From: Strix aluco
Lineage: Eukaryota; Chordata; Aves; Strigiformes; Strigidae
DNA length: 64,000 nucleotides
Direction: 5' to 3'
Assembly: GCF_031877795.1 (NCBI RefSeq)
Contig: NC_133932.1
Location: 138,045,531-138,109,530 of the forward strand
Part shown: positions 24,624-35,130 of the stretch, one piece after another
Numbering within the stretch: position 1 is the first letter of the stretch
How the letters are laid out: each line of letters opens with the position of its first letter
The notes under the pieces: model-generated
Seen by the model: only the letters and a program-made list of their open reading frames with translations
What the model was told of the DNA's origin: nothing
The model's database searches: none
Made by a program: the position numbers and the translations under genes

Positions 24624-27600
24624 CTGGTTAAGAGGGAGCAGCAGAGGAAGGACAGAAAAAAACTCGGAGAGGGAAGGCCTGCCACGTACCTACTGCCCGA
24701 TTGCCCTGTATCACCTACCCCTCACACAGAGCGACGGTGAAAATGTGTCAGACCACAGGGTGCCCCGAGCGAAGGCCCAGGGCAGCACCTGAAGTCAGCC
24801 AAGGAGGCGACACCTGGCAGCGTGCTGAGGCTGGCAGCCAGTGCCCGATTCCTACATGGTCAAGTGTTCTTCCCAACCACCCGCCCCCTGCCAGCACTGG
24901 AGCCAGCTGCCTTAGAGCAGACTGTTCCCATGCCTCCGCGAGAGGCTATCTGCAAGATGACACAAGCAGCAGCCCAGCACCTCTCCACCCTGAAAAAAAG
25001 GTGGTCTCAAACTGGGAGAGACCTCAACAAGTGACCATGTTGAGACCCCCCCTGCCCCCCCACCCCAGTAGCATGCCTTTCAGGACCACTGGGATATAGG
25101 TGACAAAAAACCCATGAAGTATAAATCTGGTGTCCCTGGGAGAAAGCAGCAGAACTGGAACGGGCTCACATCCAGTGAACAATAAATCAGAATGGCTGTA
25201 CTGCAAGGGATGTACCCACAGCTGGGAATGCCCAGGATAAAATCAGACAGGGCCCATTGTTTGGCCTGGCACAGAGATCTGTGGATGCCCTGAGCTGGTA
25301 CCATGGAGGGTGGTGGCAGTACAGCAGGAACGCAGCAACTCCCTCTGAACTGCCAGCTGCTCTGGCTCCTTCCCCGTCCCACACCCTCCACTGCTCGCTC
25401 TCCTCCTTTGTCTCCTTCTCGCTGCTCCTTGCTCATTCTGGCTCCTTCACTCCATTTCCCCCTGCCGTAGCTTCATTTCACTGCAGCAGTGGGGGAGGGA
25501 CGCGCAGGGAGGAGCAGCTCCCTGCAGCAACACCACTCCTGGACACGCTGGACAGGCTCCCAGTGCCCACAGGCTGTCAGCCCCCCCCGGCTCTGCCCAC
25601 CCTCCCCGTGAAGAGCCAGAGGAACTCTGCAGTCAAGGAGCTGGTGAAGAACACCAGCCCCAGCACTGCTCTCAGCCCCCGGTAAACGAGGCTTAGTGGT
25701 CTGCAGGGATGGCGGCAGCATGAGCTCACACTTGGACTCTCTTGAAAGCATTTGCTGCTGGTCCCATAACCACACTCAGGAGCCGCTCATGTCAGAGGCA
25801 GGACGGCAGGAACCTCCCTGTCTTGGGGGATGGAGGTGGCTGACATTGCCTCCTTTGAGGACTAAGAATATCAGCTCTTGGTCTAAAGAACCCTACAGGA
25901 CTGTTAACCCTTTCTGGGGGACGTAGGATGATTATCCCTGGGTCCTCCTTCGCACCTCGGGTCAGCTGTTTAGATCGGTTTTCCCTGTGGAAATCCTGGG
26001 TTAGTGACAGAAAGAAAAATATTAAAAAGAGTTTTCTACATATAAAGAAGTGTTTGTTTACTTCAGTGGGCATCCAGTGCCTGAGGTCTGTGGCAAGTAA
26101 ACCCACACACTCTTCTTGCACCTATCAAGTATGAATCCTTATTATCTCTCAGGAGCAGAAGTCGAAAGAAGATACTTTCACCCCTGTGGGCTGCTAGCTG
26201 GGGATCTGCGCTACCTCAGTGCTCCTGGACGGATCTCACTCTGTTGGAGCTGGTTAAACTTCCCCAGCCGGAGGGGTAACTGCACACATCCAGAACATGC
26301 AGTGCTGGGGGAGCGGGGTCCAAGTTTGCTTCTGTGATGAAACTGAGTGTGACCCAGCTGCTCAGGTCATGGGAAGGTACGGGGCAGAGGGTTTAAAGCC
26401 CTGGCAGGAGGTTAGACAAGAGCTAAATAAAAAGGGGAGTAGAAAAACAGGTAGAGGGACAAGGCTCTTTGGAGCAACCTTGGTGGCTGAGGACAGCATG
26501 AAGCTGAAAGGTCTTGGGTAGTGCCTGGAACAGATCAGGGCACAGATATGGGGGAAAAAAACAAAACACCTGGTTTGATTAGTGATGTGGCTCTTGAGAA
26601 GCCGAAGGGAGTGCAGCAAGGCTTTGTGGGCTGCTGGTAGGGAGGAAACTCGAAAAGCAAATCTTGTGTGTGAAGAGCAGCTGAGAGCACTGGCACAACC
26701 GGGGAACAGAAATTAGGGTCCTTGGGGCGGGGAACTGGTGATGAAAGTCTGTGTAAACTTCTCCGTTTCCATCCTCCCTGGATACAAGTGGGTAGTTTCA
26801 GAGCCTAGCCATCTCTTCGGCAAGAGAGACAACCACCAGGCTGCCAGGCTGCACCAGTCCAGGGTGGGCAGGCAGCCATCTACGGTACCAGCAGCCCCCT
26901 GTTCCTCGGAAGTTTGCAGGCTTGGGTCGTAGAGGAAGACAGCAGTGACCTCAGTGGATGCAGAGTCACCAAATCTGAACAGCTGCTTCCAATTACCAGA
27001 TAGCTCAGCGCTGGGGGCTGGCTTGACTGGTCCAGGCCCAGCCTGTGTAATGTGAGCCAGACTGCCCTGCTCCCTCTCTGTCCCTCCCACCATCGGGCAC
27101 TGAGTTCCCCAGCAAAAAATGGCAGCAGAAGCCTCGGAAGAAAACTGCTGCATGAGAATCTGTTTGGAGAGGGGTTTGGGGTCCAGAGCCATGGTAGGGA
27201 GGTTGACAGGAAGGGCAGCTAAAACGGAGTCAGCTGCCATATACACAACCATCTCCGCGCCCAGGGCTGATAGGCCAGGGCACCAGCAGAGCCCAGCCTA
27301 CGCTTAACAGGTAAGTCACATTGAGAAAAAAAAGATAAGGCATTAGAGAGGGACCACTGCATGCACCCCTGCCTGCCCGCCAGTGGCACCTCGCGGCTCG
27401 TGTCAGCCATGAGGAAGGGGAAGCGGGCCCACAGCGGCCCCAGCAGAGAAGCTGGGAAGCCGGCACCCACTGTGCATGCCACAAACAGATGTCAGAGTGC
27501 TTGCTGTGCACAACCTCCATCAAAGCTGCAGATGCTGCTGATGCCATACCCAAAGTCTCACATGAGAGGCCATGACTCATGGAACGATGTTTTTGAGACT

Positions 27601-28149
27601 CCAGGCCAGATGAGGAGGGATTCAGAAGCCCGTTTAATCTTTGCTGAGCACCTCACTGACCTGGAATATGCTTTTCTCTTCCACGTCCACATAGATCTCT
27701 CTCGAGTTTCAGACGATCTGCCCTCAGAAGCAGGCACAGCCCAGGCTCGCCTGCAGTGCGGCCTCAGGCTAGCTGCTCCCTTGACACCTCTACTGAGTCT
27801 GCCACTACCTACAGCCCTCTCCATGCCCCCTGGCCCTCCTGCCACCTTCTACCTGGGCCTTCGGGGCCAGCACCCGCCGGGGCTGGCTGCCAGCCCAGCC
27901 ACCCAGCCTCACCTCCCTCCAACAGTGGCTCTGAGCAGCGGCCAGCGGCGGGGACCATCCTCTCACGAGGATGCAGCCAAGCTCCGCAGCATCCCTGCGC
28001 ATCCCCTTGCTGTGCCACACCAGGGCTTCCTGCCGGCTGGCCTGTCTCTGAAAACACTTCCCCCACAAAGGAAGCTCTAATAAAATTCCCTCACTCGTTA
28101 GCCAGTTCCCACAACCCCAGCACACTCGCGTCTCACTCCGAGCTGGCCC
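24624..28149. other. Probable DCHS1 intron 1
   Basis: Lies between the acceptor of the first coding exon and the CpG island. No exon or clear transposable element was recognised. A plus-strand open frame of 239 codons at 27361-28080 matches nothing known to me and becomes low-complexity Pro/Ser/Ala at its end; I do not call it a gene. Confidence 0.5.
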
Positions 28150-29290
28150 CTGCCATACCGGGTGCCCCTGGCAGAGGTGCTGCAGGGCCCGCCGGTGCCC
28201 CGGGCTGTCGGGGTTCTCTCTCCCTCAGAGCCCCTGGGCAGTCCGACACCACCCCCACCCCCCCCCCCCGGCTCCGGGGGCTCCCCGCCCCGCTCGGGGC
28301 TGCGCAGCCGTCGGGCCCGCGGCCGGCCGGTGCTCCCGGGCACGGAGCAGCCTCCGGGCCGGCGCTCTGCCAGCTCCGGTCCCCGCTCCGCCTGTCCCCG
28401 CAGCCCCCGCCGGCGCCTCCGCGGCTCCGCTGAGCGCCCGCCCCGCGGCGGGTCCCGTCCCGTCCCGCCCGCCCCGCACCGTCCCGCCGCCAGCCCCGGT
28501 CCCGCCGCGGGCGAGGCCGCTCCTGCCGCGCATCCGCGGTGTTTTGCGCCGCCGCGGGCGCGCCCCCCCCGCCCCCCCCCCCCCCCCCCGGCCCCATTGT
28601 CTGCGCCGCGGAGGCAGAACAAAGCGCCCGGTGCCGGTGCCGGTGCCGGTGCGGCCCGGCCGAGCGGCGATGCCGAGCTGCGGGCGGCGGACGGGGCGGC
28701 GGGCGCGGGTCGGTGCCCGGCGCTGGCACTTACGCGGTGCGTCCCGCGCGGGCGGCGCTCACATCCCGGGGTCCGGCCCCGCCAAGACGTCCCGCGGCCG
28801 CGCCGGTACCCGGTACCCCGGTGCTCCGCTGCCGCCGGCCGCTGCCCCCGGCGCTCCGGCGCCCTCCCGGTGCCGCGGCCGCCCCGGCGTTCCGGCCTCC
28901 CGGTGCCGCGGCCGCCCGGTGCCGCGGCCGCCCCGCGGAGCGCTCGGCGGCAGGCGGCGGGTCGGCGCTGGCTCGGCGCGGAGGCTCCTGCTGAAACCCG
29001 ACCCAGCGCCGCCCCCAGCCCCCCGCTCCCCCCGCCGCCCCCATCCCCGCCCCGCCACCGGAGCGCGCCGGCCGAGCGCGGCCCCGGAGCGGCCCCGGGC
29101 GGGGGTCCGAGGCGGTGGGACGGCGGGGGGAGGGGGGGGGGCACGGAGGGGGGCACGGGCCGGGCCCGGGGTAACGAGGGATGGGCGGCGGGAGAGCGGG
29201 GCGGTGGGAAGGGGTCGGCCGGAGCAAGAGGCTCGGCAGCAGCGGGACGGGACGGGACCGGGGCGGGGGGGGAGCTGTGGGTGACACTGG
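28150..29290 (-). promoter_or_regulatory. DCHS1: CpG island, probable DCHS1 promoter and non-coding first exon
   Basis: About 1.1 kb of extremely GC- and CpG-dense sequence lies roughly 4 kb upstream of the first coding exon of DCHS1. It is the only CpG island 5' of that gene in the window. The first coding exon has an acceptor upstream of its ATG, so at least one upstream non-coding exon is needed, and this island is the natural place for it. I could not fix the transcription start or donor. The island contains C/G homopolymer runs and GGTGCC/CGCGGCCGCC iterations. It could also drive a divergent plus-strand transcript, but none is identifiable. Confidence 0.7.
28560..28592. repeat. C-homopolymer tract in CpG island
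   Basis: A nearly pure run of cytosines broken by single guanines, with smaller runs at about 28255-28267 and G-runs at about 29122-29158. G-quadruplex potential lies on the minus (DCHS1) strand for the C-runs and on the plus strand for the G-runs. Confidence 0.8.
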
Positions 29291-31384
29291 GGGCATGTGG
29301 GGACGCGGATGAAGAGGCACGACCCGTTCTCCGCTGTCTGCCACAGTTCTCTCCCAAGCACAGAGCCCAGAGTCCCGTAACCAGCCAACACCTCGGCTCC
29401 CATCGGGGCTCCCAGTGTCCAGGCTGGAGGGTACTGGAGGACCGGCAGTGCCCCGCACAGCAAGTGGCAGCCCCCCCACATCCCCCCCGTCCCTAGTAAG
29501 GGACAAACCAAGGCTCTGGTGAGCCACCGTCCAGGCTCCTCCACCAGTGCCTGGCTCCCCAGCTCAGCCTGGCCACTCAGACCTTTGTCTCTGGTCCAGA
29601 CAAGCCAGTATCCTGTGGCTGTTGGGGGCCACTCAGCCTCCAGGCCAGGAATCACGACTTCTTTTATTTCCTAGTGCAGAAACTGCCATTGACCACTGGC
29701 TGTTACGGCCCATTGCCAAGATCATGTGCTGGGAAGGCCACAGCTCAGTCTCCTTCCTTGGGAAAACGTCCAGGTTCCTCCATCAGTGACAGTCCAGTCA
29801 AACAGAGAATGAGGACCACCAGACTGATTTCACAGAGAAGAACCCTTCAAGATTTGTGTGTCTGCACCCCTTCCCCAATGCCACACAGGCTAAGCTGGAT
29901 TTAGAAATAAAAAGTAACTCTGGATTACTTTTACTGGTCTAAAGGTACCCTGGAGAAACCAAATCCTTTTGACCCTGAACAACACATCTTACAATTCTTA
30001 TCATAAATTCACCAAGCTATAATATATTCAGCTTATTTCCACCTACATCTATCTTCAGAAGGTCACAGGAAGGCAAGAAAAAAGTTCAGAAGGGAGGGAG
30101 CGAGGATGATAAAGGCCCAGATCAGCTTCAGTGCATGGAACAATTTAGTCTCCACTCTGGAAAAGAGAAAAACGAAGGAAATGGTGAAGAGGACAATGAA
30201 ATCATGAGTGGTCTGTGGAGGGTGATTTTGTTCAGCTCTGTGGAGCTGATTTTGTTCACTGTCTCCCAATATAAAAGAGGCACGAAATAAGGCTAATGGA
30301 AGCCAAGATCAAAACGAAGGTGGCAGTACTTCATGTGAGGGGCTGGGGAACTTCTTGCCATAGAATTCTGTGGATGCTCGAAATCCACATCAGCCAAAGA
30401 GGTGCCTGGATCACCTCACAGAAGAGAAATCCTTTGAGGGTTCCTGAATAGAAGAGCCACCTTCGGCTCCTGAAGTCATGTGAGTCACAAAGAGTTGAGT
30501 CTCGATTGTACTGAGGTGAAATATTGTGAGTGCTTCTCCCGTTCTTCCACACCTTCCTGTGCATCCACTCAGAGCCACCCTTGGAGCCTGGGCTAGAGGG
30601 AGTCTGGGCTGACTCCCAATGAGATGGTCCTTACGATCTTGTGTCTGTTCCACTTTTAACAATGACATTTTGGCCTTGATTTAGCTGTCATGTCTTTATT
30701 TCTCTTTATTTTTGTCTACAGTTGTTTTTTCTTACCTTATTCCCTCTCAGACATTTTCAGAAACAGCAGCAAGCTAAACAGCATCTCTTCTCAATGAAAC
30801 AAACTCTTACGACCAGCTACCCATTGCTGTTATCCCGGTTGCTCTTCCATATGTATGTCTTCTGGTTTAAATTAATGTCTCTTTAATATAGCAGATCAGA
30901 ATTCCCACTGAGTTCTAAAGAAATGTCATCTGCACCTTATAGAAAAGCATTTAAGGGAAGGCTTCCTTTCTCTACTGGAAATGCCTTGCTTGCTGTACTT
31001 CGGGATGACATTTGCTTTTCATAGTTGCATCGTCTTACTATCTGACACATGACACACAGGTATTCCTCCTCTTCTCTGGTTTCTAACGAGGGTCATTTCC
31101 AGCTTCTAGCCAAGTATTTTCTAAATCATTGCTAGGACCAAGATGCACAACGTGATTTAGGCACGTACTCTCCATGGCTTCTAATACCTTGGTATTCGTG
31201 GCAATGCCTTCATTGATACGGGTTCAAATGCATTAATTTACTTTTTGATAGATTAATCAAATACATGGGGCTGATGATGGTGAAAGATGTTGTTCATGTG
31301 ATCAAAAGGCTGCTATCCATTATATATTAAAAAATTGTGCCTTTGGAGAGGTCCTTGATGACTGGAAATAAGCTAATAGAGCAG
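29291..31384. other. Intergenic, no recognised gene
   Basis: GC content falls quickly from the island to AT-richer DNA. No exon, RNA gene or clear transposable element was recognised. Confidence 0.5.
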
Positions 31385-32297
31385 GCAGATCTTTAACGAC
31401 ACTTCCCATAGAGCACAAGAGCCCTCAATCCCCATGTGTAAGAAATCAGGAAAGGAAGGCAAGAGAGCGGCATGGCTGAGGAAAACCACAGGGCAAACAA
31501 AAGGGCAAGAAGGAAATGCACAGGCAGTGGAAGCAGGGACAGGTATCCTTGGAAGAGTATAGGGATGCTGCCCGGTTGTGTAGGAATGGGGACAGGAAGG
31601 CCAAGGCACAGCTAGAGCTGGGGGGGTTGGTCAACAGCGGCTGAACAGGAGCCAGCAGTGTGCCCAGGTGGCCAAGAAGGCCAATGGCATCCTGGCTTGT
31701 GTCAGCACTAGCGTGGCCAGCAGGGACAGGGAAGGGGTCTTACCCCTGTGCTCGGCACTGGTGAGGCCGCCCCTCGATTCCTGGGTTCAGTTTTGGGCCC
31801 CTCACTCCAAACAGGCCATTGAATGACTCGAGCGTGTCCAGAGAAGGGCAACGGAGCTGGTGCAGGGTCTGGAGCACAGGTGTGATGGGGAGCGGCTGAG
31901 GGAACTGGGGGGGTTTAGTGTGGAGAAGAGGAGGCTGAGGGGAGACCTCATGGCCCTCTCCAACTCCTTGACGGGAGGTTGGAGCAGGGTGGGGGTCGGT
32001 CTCTTTTCCCAAGTAACAAGTGATGGGATGGGAGGGAACGGCCTCAGGTTGAGACAGGAGAGGTTTAGGTTGGATATTAGGAAAAATTTCTTCACTGAAA
32101 GGGTTGTCAAGCACTAGAACAGGCTGCCCAGGGAAGTGGTGGAGTCACTGTCCCTGTATTTAAGACCTGTAGATGTGGTGCTCAGGGACATGGTTTAGTG
32201 GTGGCCTTGGCAGTGTGAGGTTCGTGGTTGGACTCGATGATCTTAAGGGTCTTTTCCAACCTAAATGATTCTGTGATTCTATGATTCCTTGATTCTG
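31385..32297 (+). mobile_element. CR1 LINE with internal deletion
   Basis: The first part matches the ORF2 region before RT ([16 protein letters not shown]-like, about 31575-31620). At about 31620 the sequence jumps to the C-terminal/3' part ([15 protein letters not shown], then the 3' untranslated region). The RT core is therefore missing. The 3' end has several tail units ('atgattctgtgattct'). Confidence 0.88.
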
Positions 32298-32349
32298 CTT
32301 AACAACTTCTTTGCCTGTCTTCACTGGCAGTCTCTCTTCCCACACCTCT

Positions 32350-33818
32350 CGAGTGGATGGACCTCAAGGCAAGGCCTGGGGAAGCAAAGTCACTCCCACT
32401 GCAAGAGAAGATCAGGTTCAAGACCCTGAGGAACCTGGACATACATAAGTCTATGGGACCTGACGAGATGTATCCCAGAGTCCTGATGTAGTCTCCAAGC
32501 CAATCTCCATGATATTTCAAATGTCATGGCAGTCAGGTGAAGTCTCAGGTGACTGAAAAAAGGGAAACATTGCACACATTTTTAAAAAGGGTAGAAAGAA
32601 TGACCCTGGGAACTCCAACCTGTCAGCCCCAATGTGCCTGAGAAGACCATGGAACAGATCTTCCTAGAAGCTGTGCTAAGGCACATGGCGGACAGGGAGG
32701 TGATTTGAGACAGCCAGCGTGGCTTCACCGAGGGCAAGTCCTGCCTGACCAACCTAGTGGCCTTCTGGGATGGAGTGACTACAGCAGTGGACAAGGGAAG
32801 AGCTAGGGATGTCATCTACCTGGACTTGTGTAAGGCCTTTGACATGGTCCCCCCAGCATCCTTCTCTCTAAATTGGAGAGAGATGGATTTGATGGACGGA
32901 CTGTTTGGTGGATAAGGAATTGGCTGGATGGCCGCATCCATAGTGGACAATGGCTCAATGTCTGGGTGGAGATCGATGAGTGGTGTGTCCCTCAGGAGTC
33001 TGTACTGGGACCAGTATTGTTCAGTATCTTCATCAGTGACATGGACAGTGGGATCAAGTGCACCCTCAGCACATTTGCAGATGACATCAAGCTGAGTGGT
33101 GTGGTTGACATTCCTGAGGGACGGGATGCTCTTCAGAGGAACCTGGACAAGCTCCAGAAGCGCCATGTGAACTTCATGATGTTCAACAAGGCCAAGTGCA
33201 AGGTCCTGCACCTGGGTCGGGGCAAGCCCAGGTATCAGCACAGCCCAGAAAGCCACGCGTGTGCTGGGCTGCACCCAGAGCAGTGTGGGCAGCAGGGCGA
33301 GGGGGGGATTCTCCCCCTCTGCTCCGCTCTCGAGAGACTCCACCTCAGCACAGGGAAGACATGGACCTGTTGGAGCAGGTCCAGAGGAGGCTTCAAAAAT
33401 GACCAGAGGCTTGGAACACCTCTCCTGTGAGGACAGGCTGAGAGAGCTGGGGTTGTTCAGCTGGAGAAGAGAAGGTTCCAGGAGGACCTTATATTGGCCT
33501 TTCAATACTTAAAGGGGGCTTATAAGAAAGATGGAGACAGACTTTTTAGCAGGGCCTGTAGTGACAGGACGAGAGGTGATGGTTTTAAACTAAAGGAGAG
33601 TAGATTCAGACTAGATATAAGGAAGAAATTTTTTACACTGAGGGTGGTGAAACACTGGCACAGGTTGTCCAGGGGTAGATGCCCCATCCCAGGAAACATT
33701 CAAGGTCAGGCTGGACGGAACTCTGAGCAACCTGATCGAGTTGAAGTCGTCCCTGCTCGCTGCAGGGGCCGGGGGGGGGGGGGTTGGACTTCCAACCCAA
33801 ACCATTCTACGATTCTAA
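32350..33818 (+). mobile_element. CR1 LINE, RT core partly open
   Basis: Contains the CR1 sequence [14 protein letters not shown] (about 32808), then GPVLFSIFISDMDSG and the catalytic FADD (about 33078), then LHLGRGKP and the 3' region [19 protein letters not shown] (about 33608-33665). It ends with the tail 'ccattctacgattc'. A poly-G run of about 14 bases lies at 33770-33783. An open frame of 185 codons (32873-33430) is the RT remnant. Upstream frameshifts inactivate the copy. Confidence 0.92.
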
Positions 33819-35130
33819 CATTACACTCACCTTTAAGAAAGGCAAGGAAGAACTCAGAGAACCATCAGTTTGTCAGGGTCATCTCTGTATGCAGAAAACT
33901 CACGGACCACATTCTCTCAGAATCCAATTCTGAACATATGGAGAACAAGGGGGCAATCAGGAACAGTCAGCACAGAATTAGCAAGCACAAATTGTACTTG
34001 ACCAGCCTGATTAACTTCTCCAACAAAATGACCAGCTATATGGATGAAGGGAAAGCAGTGGCTGCAAAGTGCCTTGACAGCCTTGGCAGTGGGTCCCGCA
34101 GAATTTTCATTTTCAACCTGAGGAAGTATGAGCTGAATGAATGTGGCATCAGGTGGGCTGACAACTGGCTGCACCTCTGGGCTTAAAGGGTAGAGCTCAG
34201 TGACTCAACCTGGGGTGGTGCCTGGCAGCCAACAGCGTACACCAAGCACTGACCTGGGAGCCAATATTGCTCAGTGCTTCATTAATGTTCTGTGATGACC
34301 CAGAGTGCAAGTTTGCAGGTGACACTAGGAGGGGTGGCTGATATGCTGCACGGCAGGACTTTGGTCCAGAGAGATGTCTAGAAACTCAAAGAATTGGATT
34401 AGCAGAAACCTGATGAAGTTCAATAAGGAGAAAGAAGTACAAAGTTCTGCACCTGAGGGAGAATGACCCCATAACTGGCACAGGTTGGGAACCAACTGAG
34501 TCGCAGTCCTGCCAAAAAGAACACGGAGGTGGGGTGGACACTGAACTAAGGGTCAGTAGTATGCTCACACTGCAAATACGGGAAACAGCTTACTGCACGA
34601 CGCTAGGAGAAGGGTGAGCAGCAGATCAAGGGAAATCATTAGCCCCCTCGATTTGGGAGGTGGCGAAACCACACCTGGAATCCTATGGACATTTTTGGCT
34701 CCCCCTGTTCATGAGGGATGTGGAAAACCTGCAGGAGATAGATAGGGGCCTGGCAGACGTGATCGATTTATGAAGAGAGGCTGAAGGAGCTGGGCTGGCT
34801 CAGTCTGGTGATGAGTAGGCTGAGGGGCTTTTAACGGCATCCTACTGCTGCTTGAAGGACAGGTTAAAAAGATGAGGGAACCAAATGCCTCCTCGTAGTA
34901 GCAGACAATAGAACAATAACAATGGCCAGAATTACAGCTTGGGAGATTCACAGTGAACATTAGGGAAAGTTTTTTCACCAGGAGAGGAGTGTAGCACTGG
35001 AGAAAGCTACTCACAGAGGCTGTGAATCTCAGCCCCTTGCAAGTTTTCAAGGCTGATCTGACCCAGTACTGTTGGCAGTCTGTCTTCAAACGAGAGGCTG
35101 GGCTCTGCATCTTTGGACACCCCTTTTAAC
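33819..35130 (+). mobile_element. Older CR1 LINE, diverged
   Basis: Abuts the tail of the preceding CR1. It shows degraded RT sequence (GKAVAAKCLDSLGS-like, GIRWADNWLHLWA, about 34140-34185), an LREN-like region and a 3' part near 34930-35090 matching FRVNIRESFFTRRGV-type sequence in broken frames. No clean tail is visible, so the 3' end is uncertain. Confidence 0.75.

Noticed and set aside
28098-29496. Open frames of 419 codons (minus) and 444 codons (plus) across the CpG island
   Set aside because: Both strands are open at once because the sequence is almost free of A and T. The peptides are Pro/Arg/Gly/Ala-rich with no domain. This is a composition effect.
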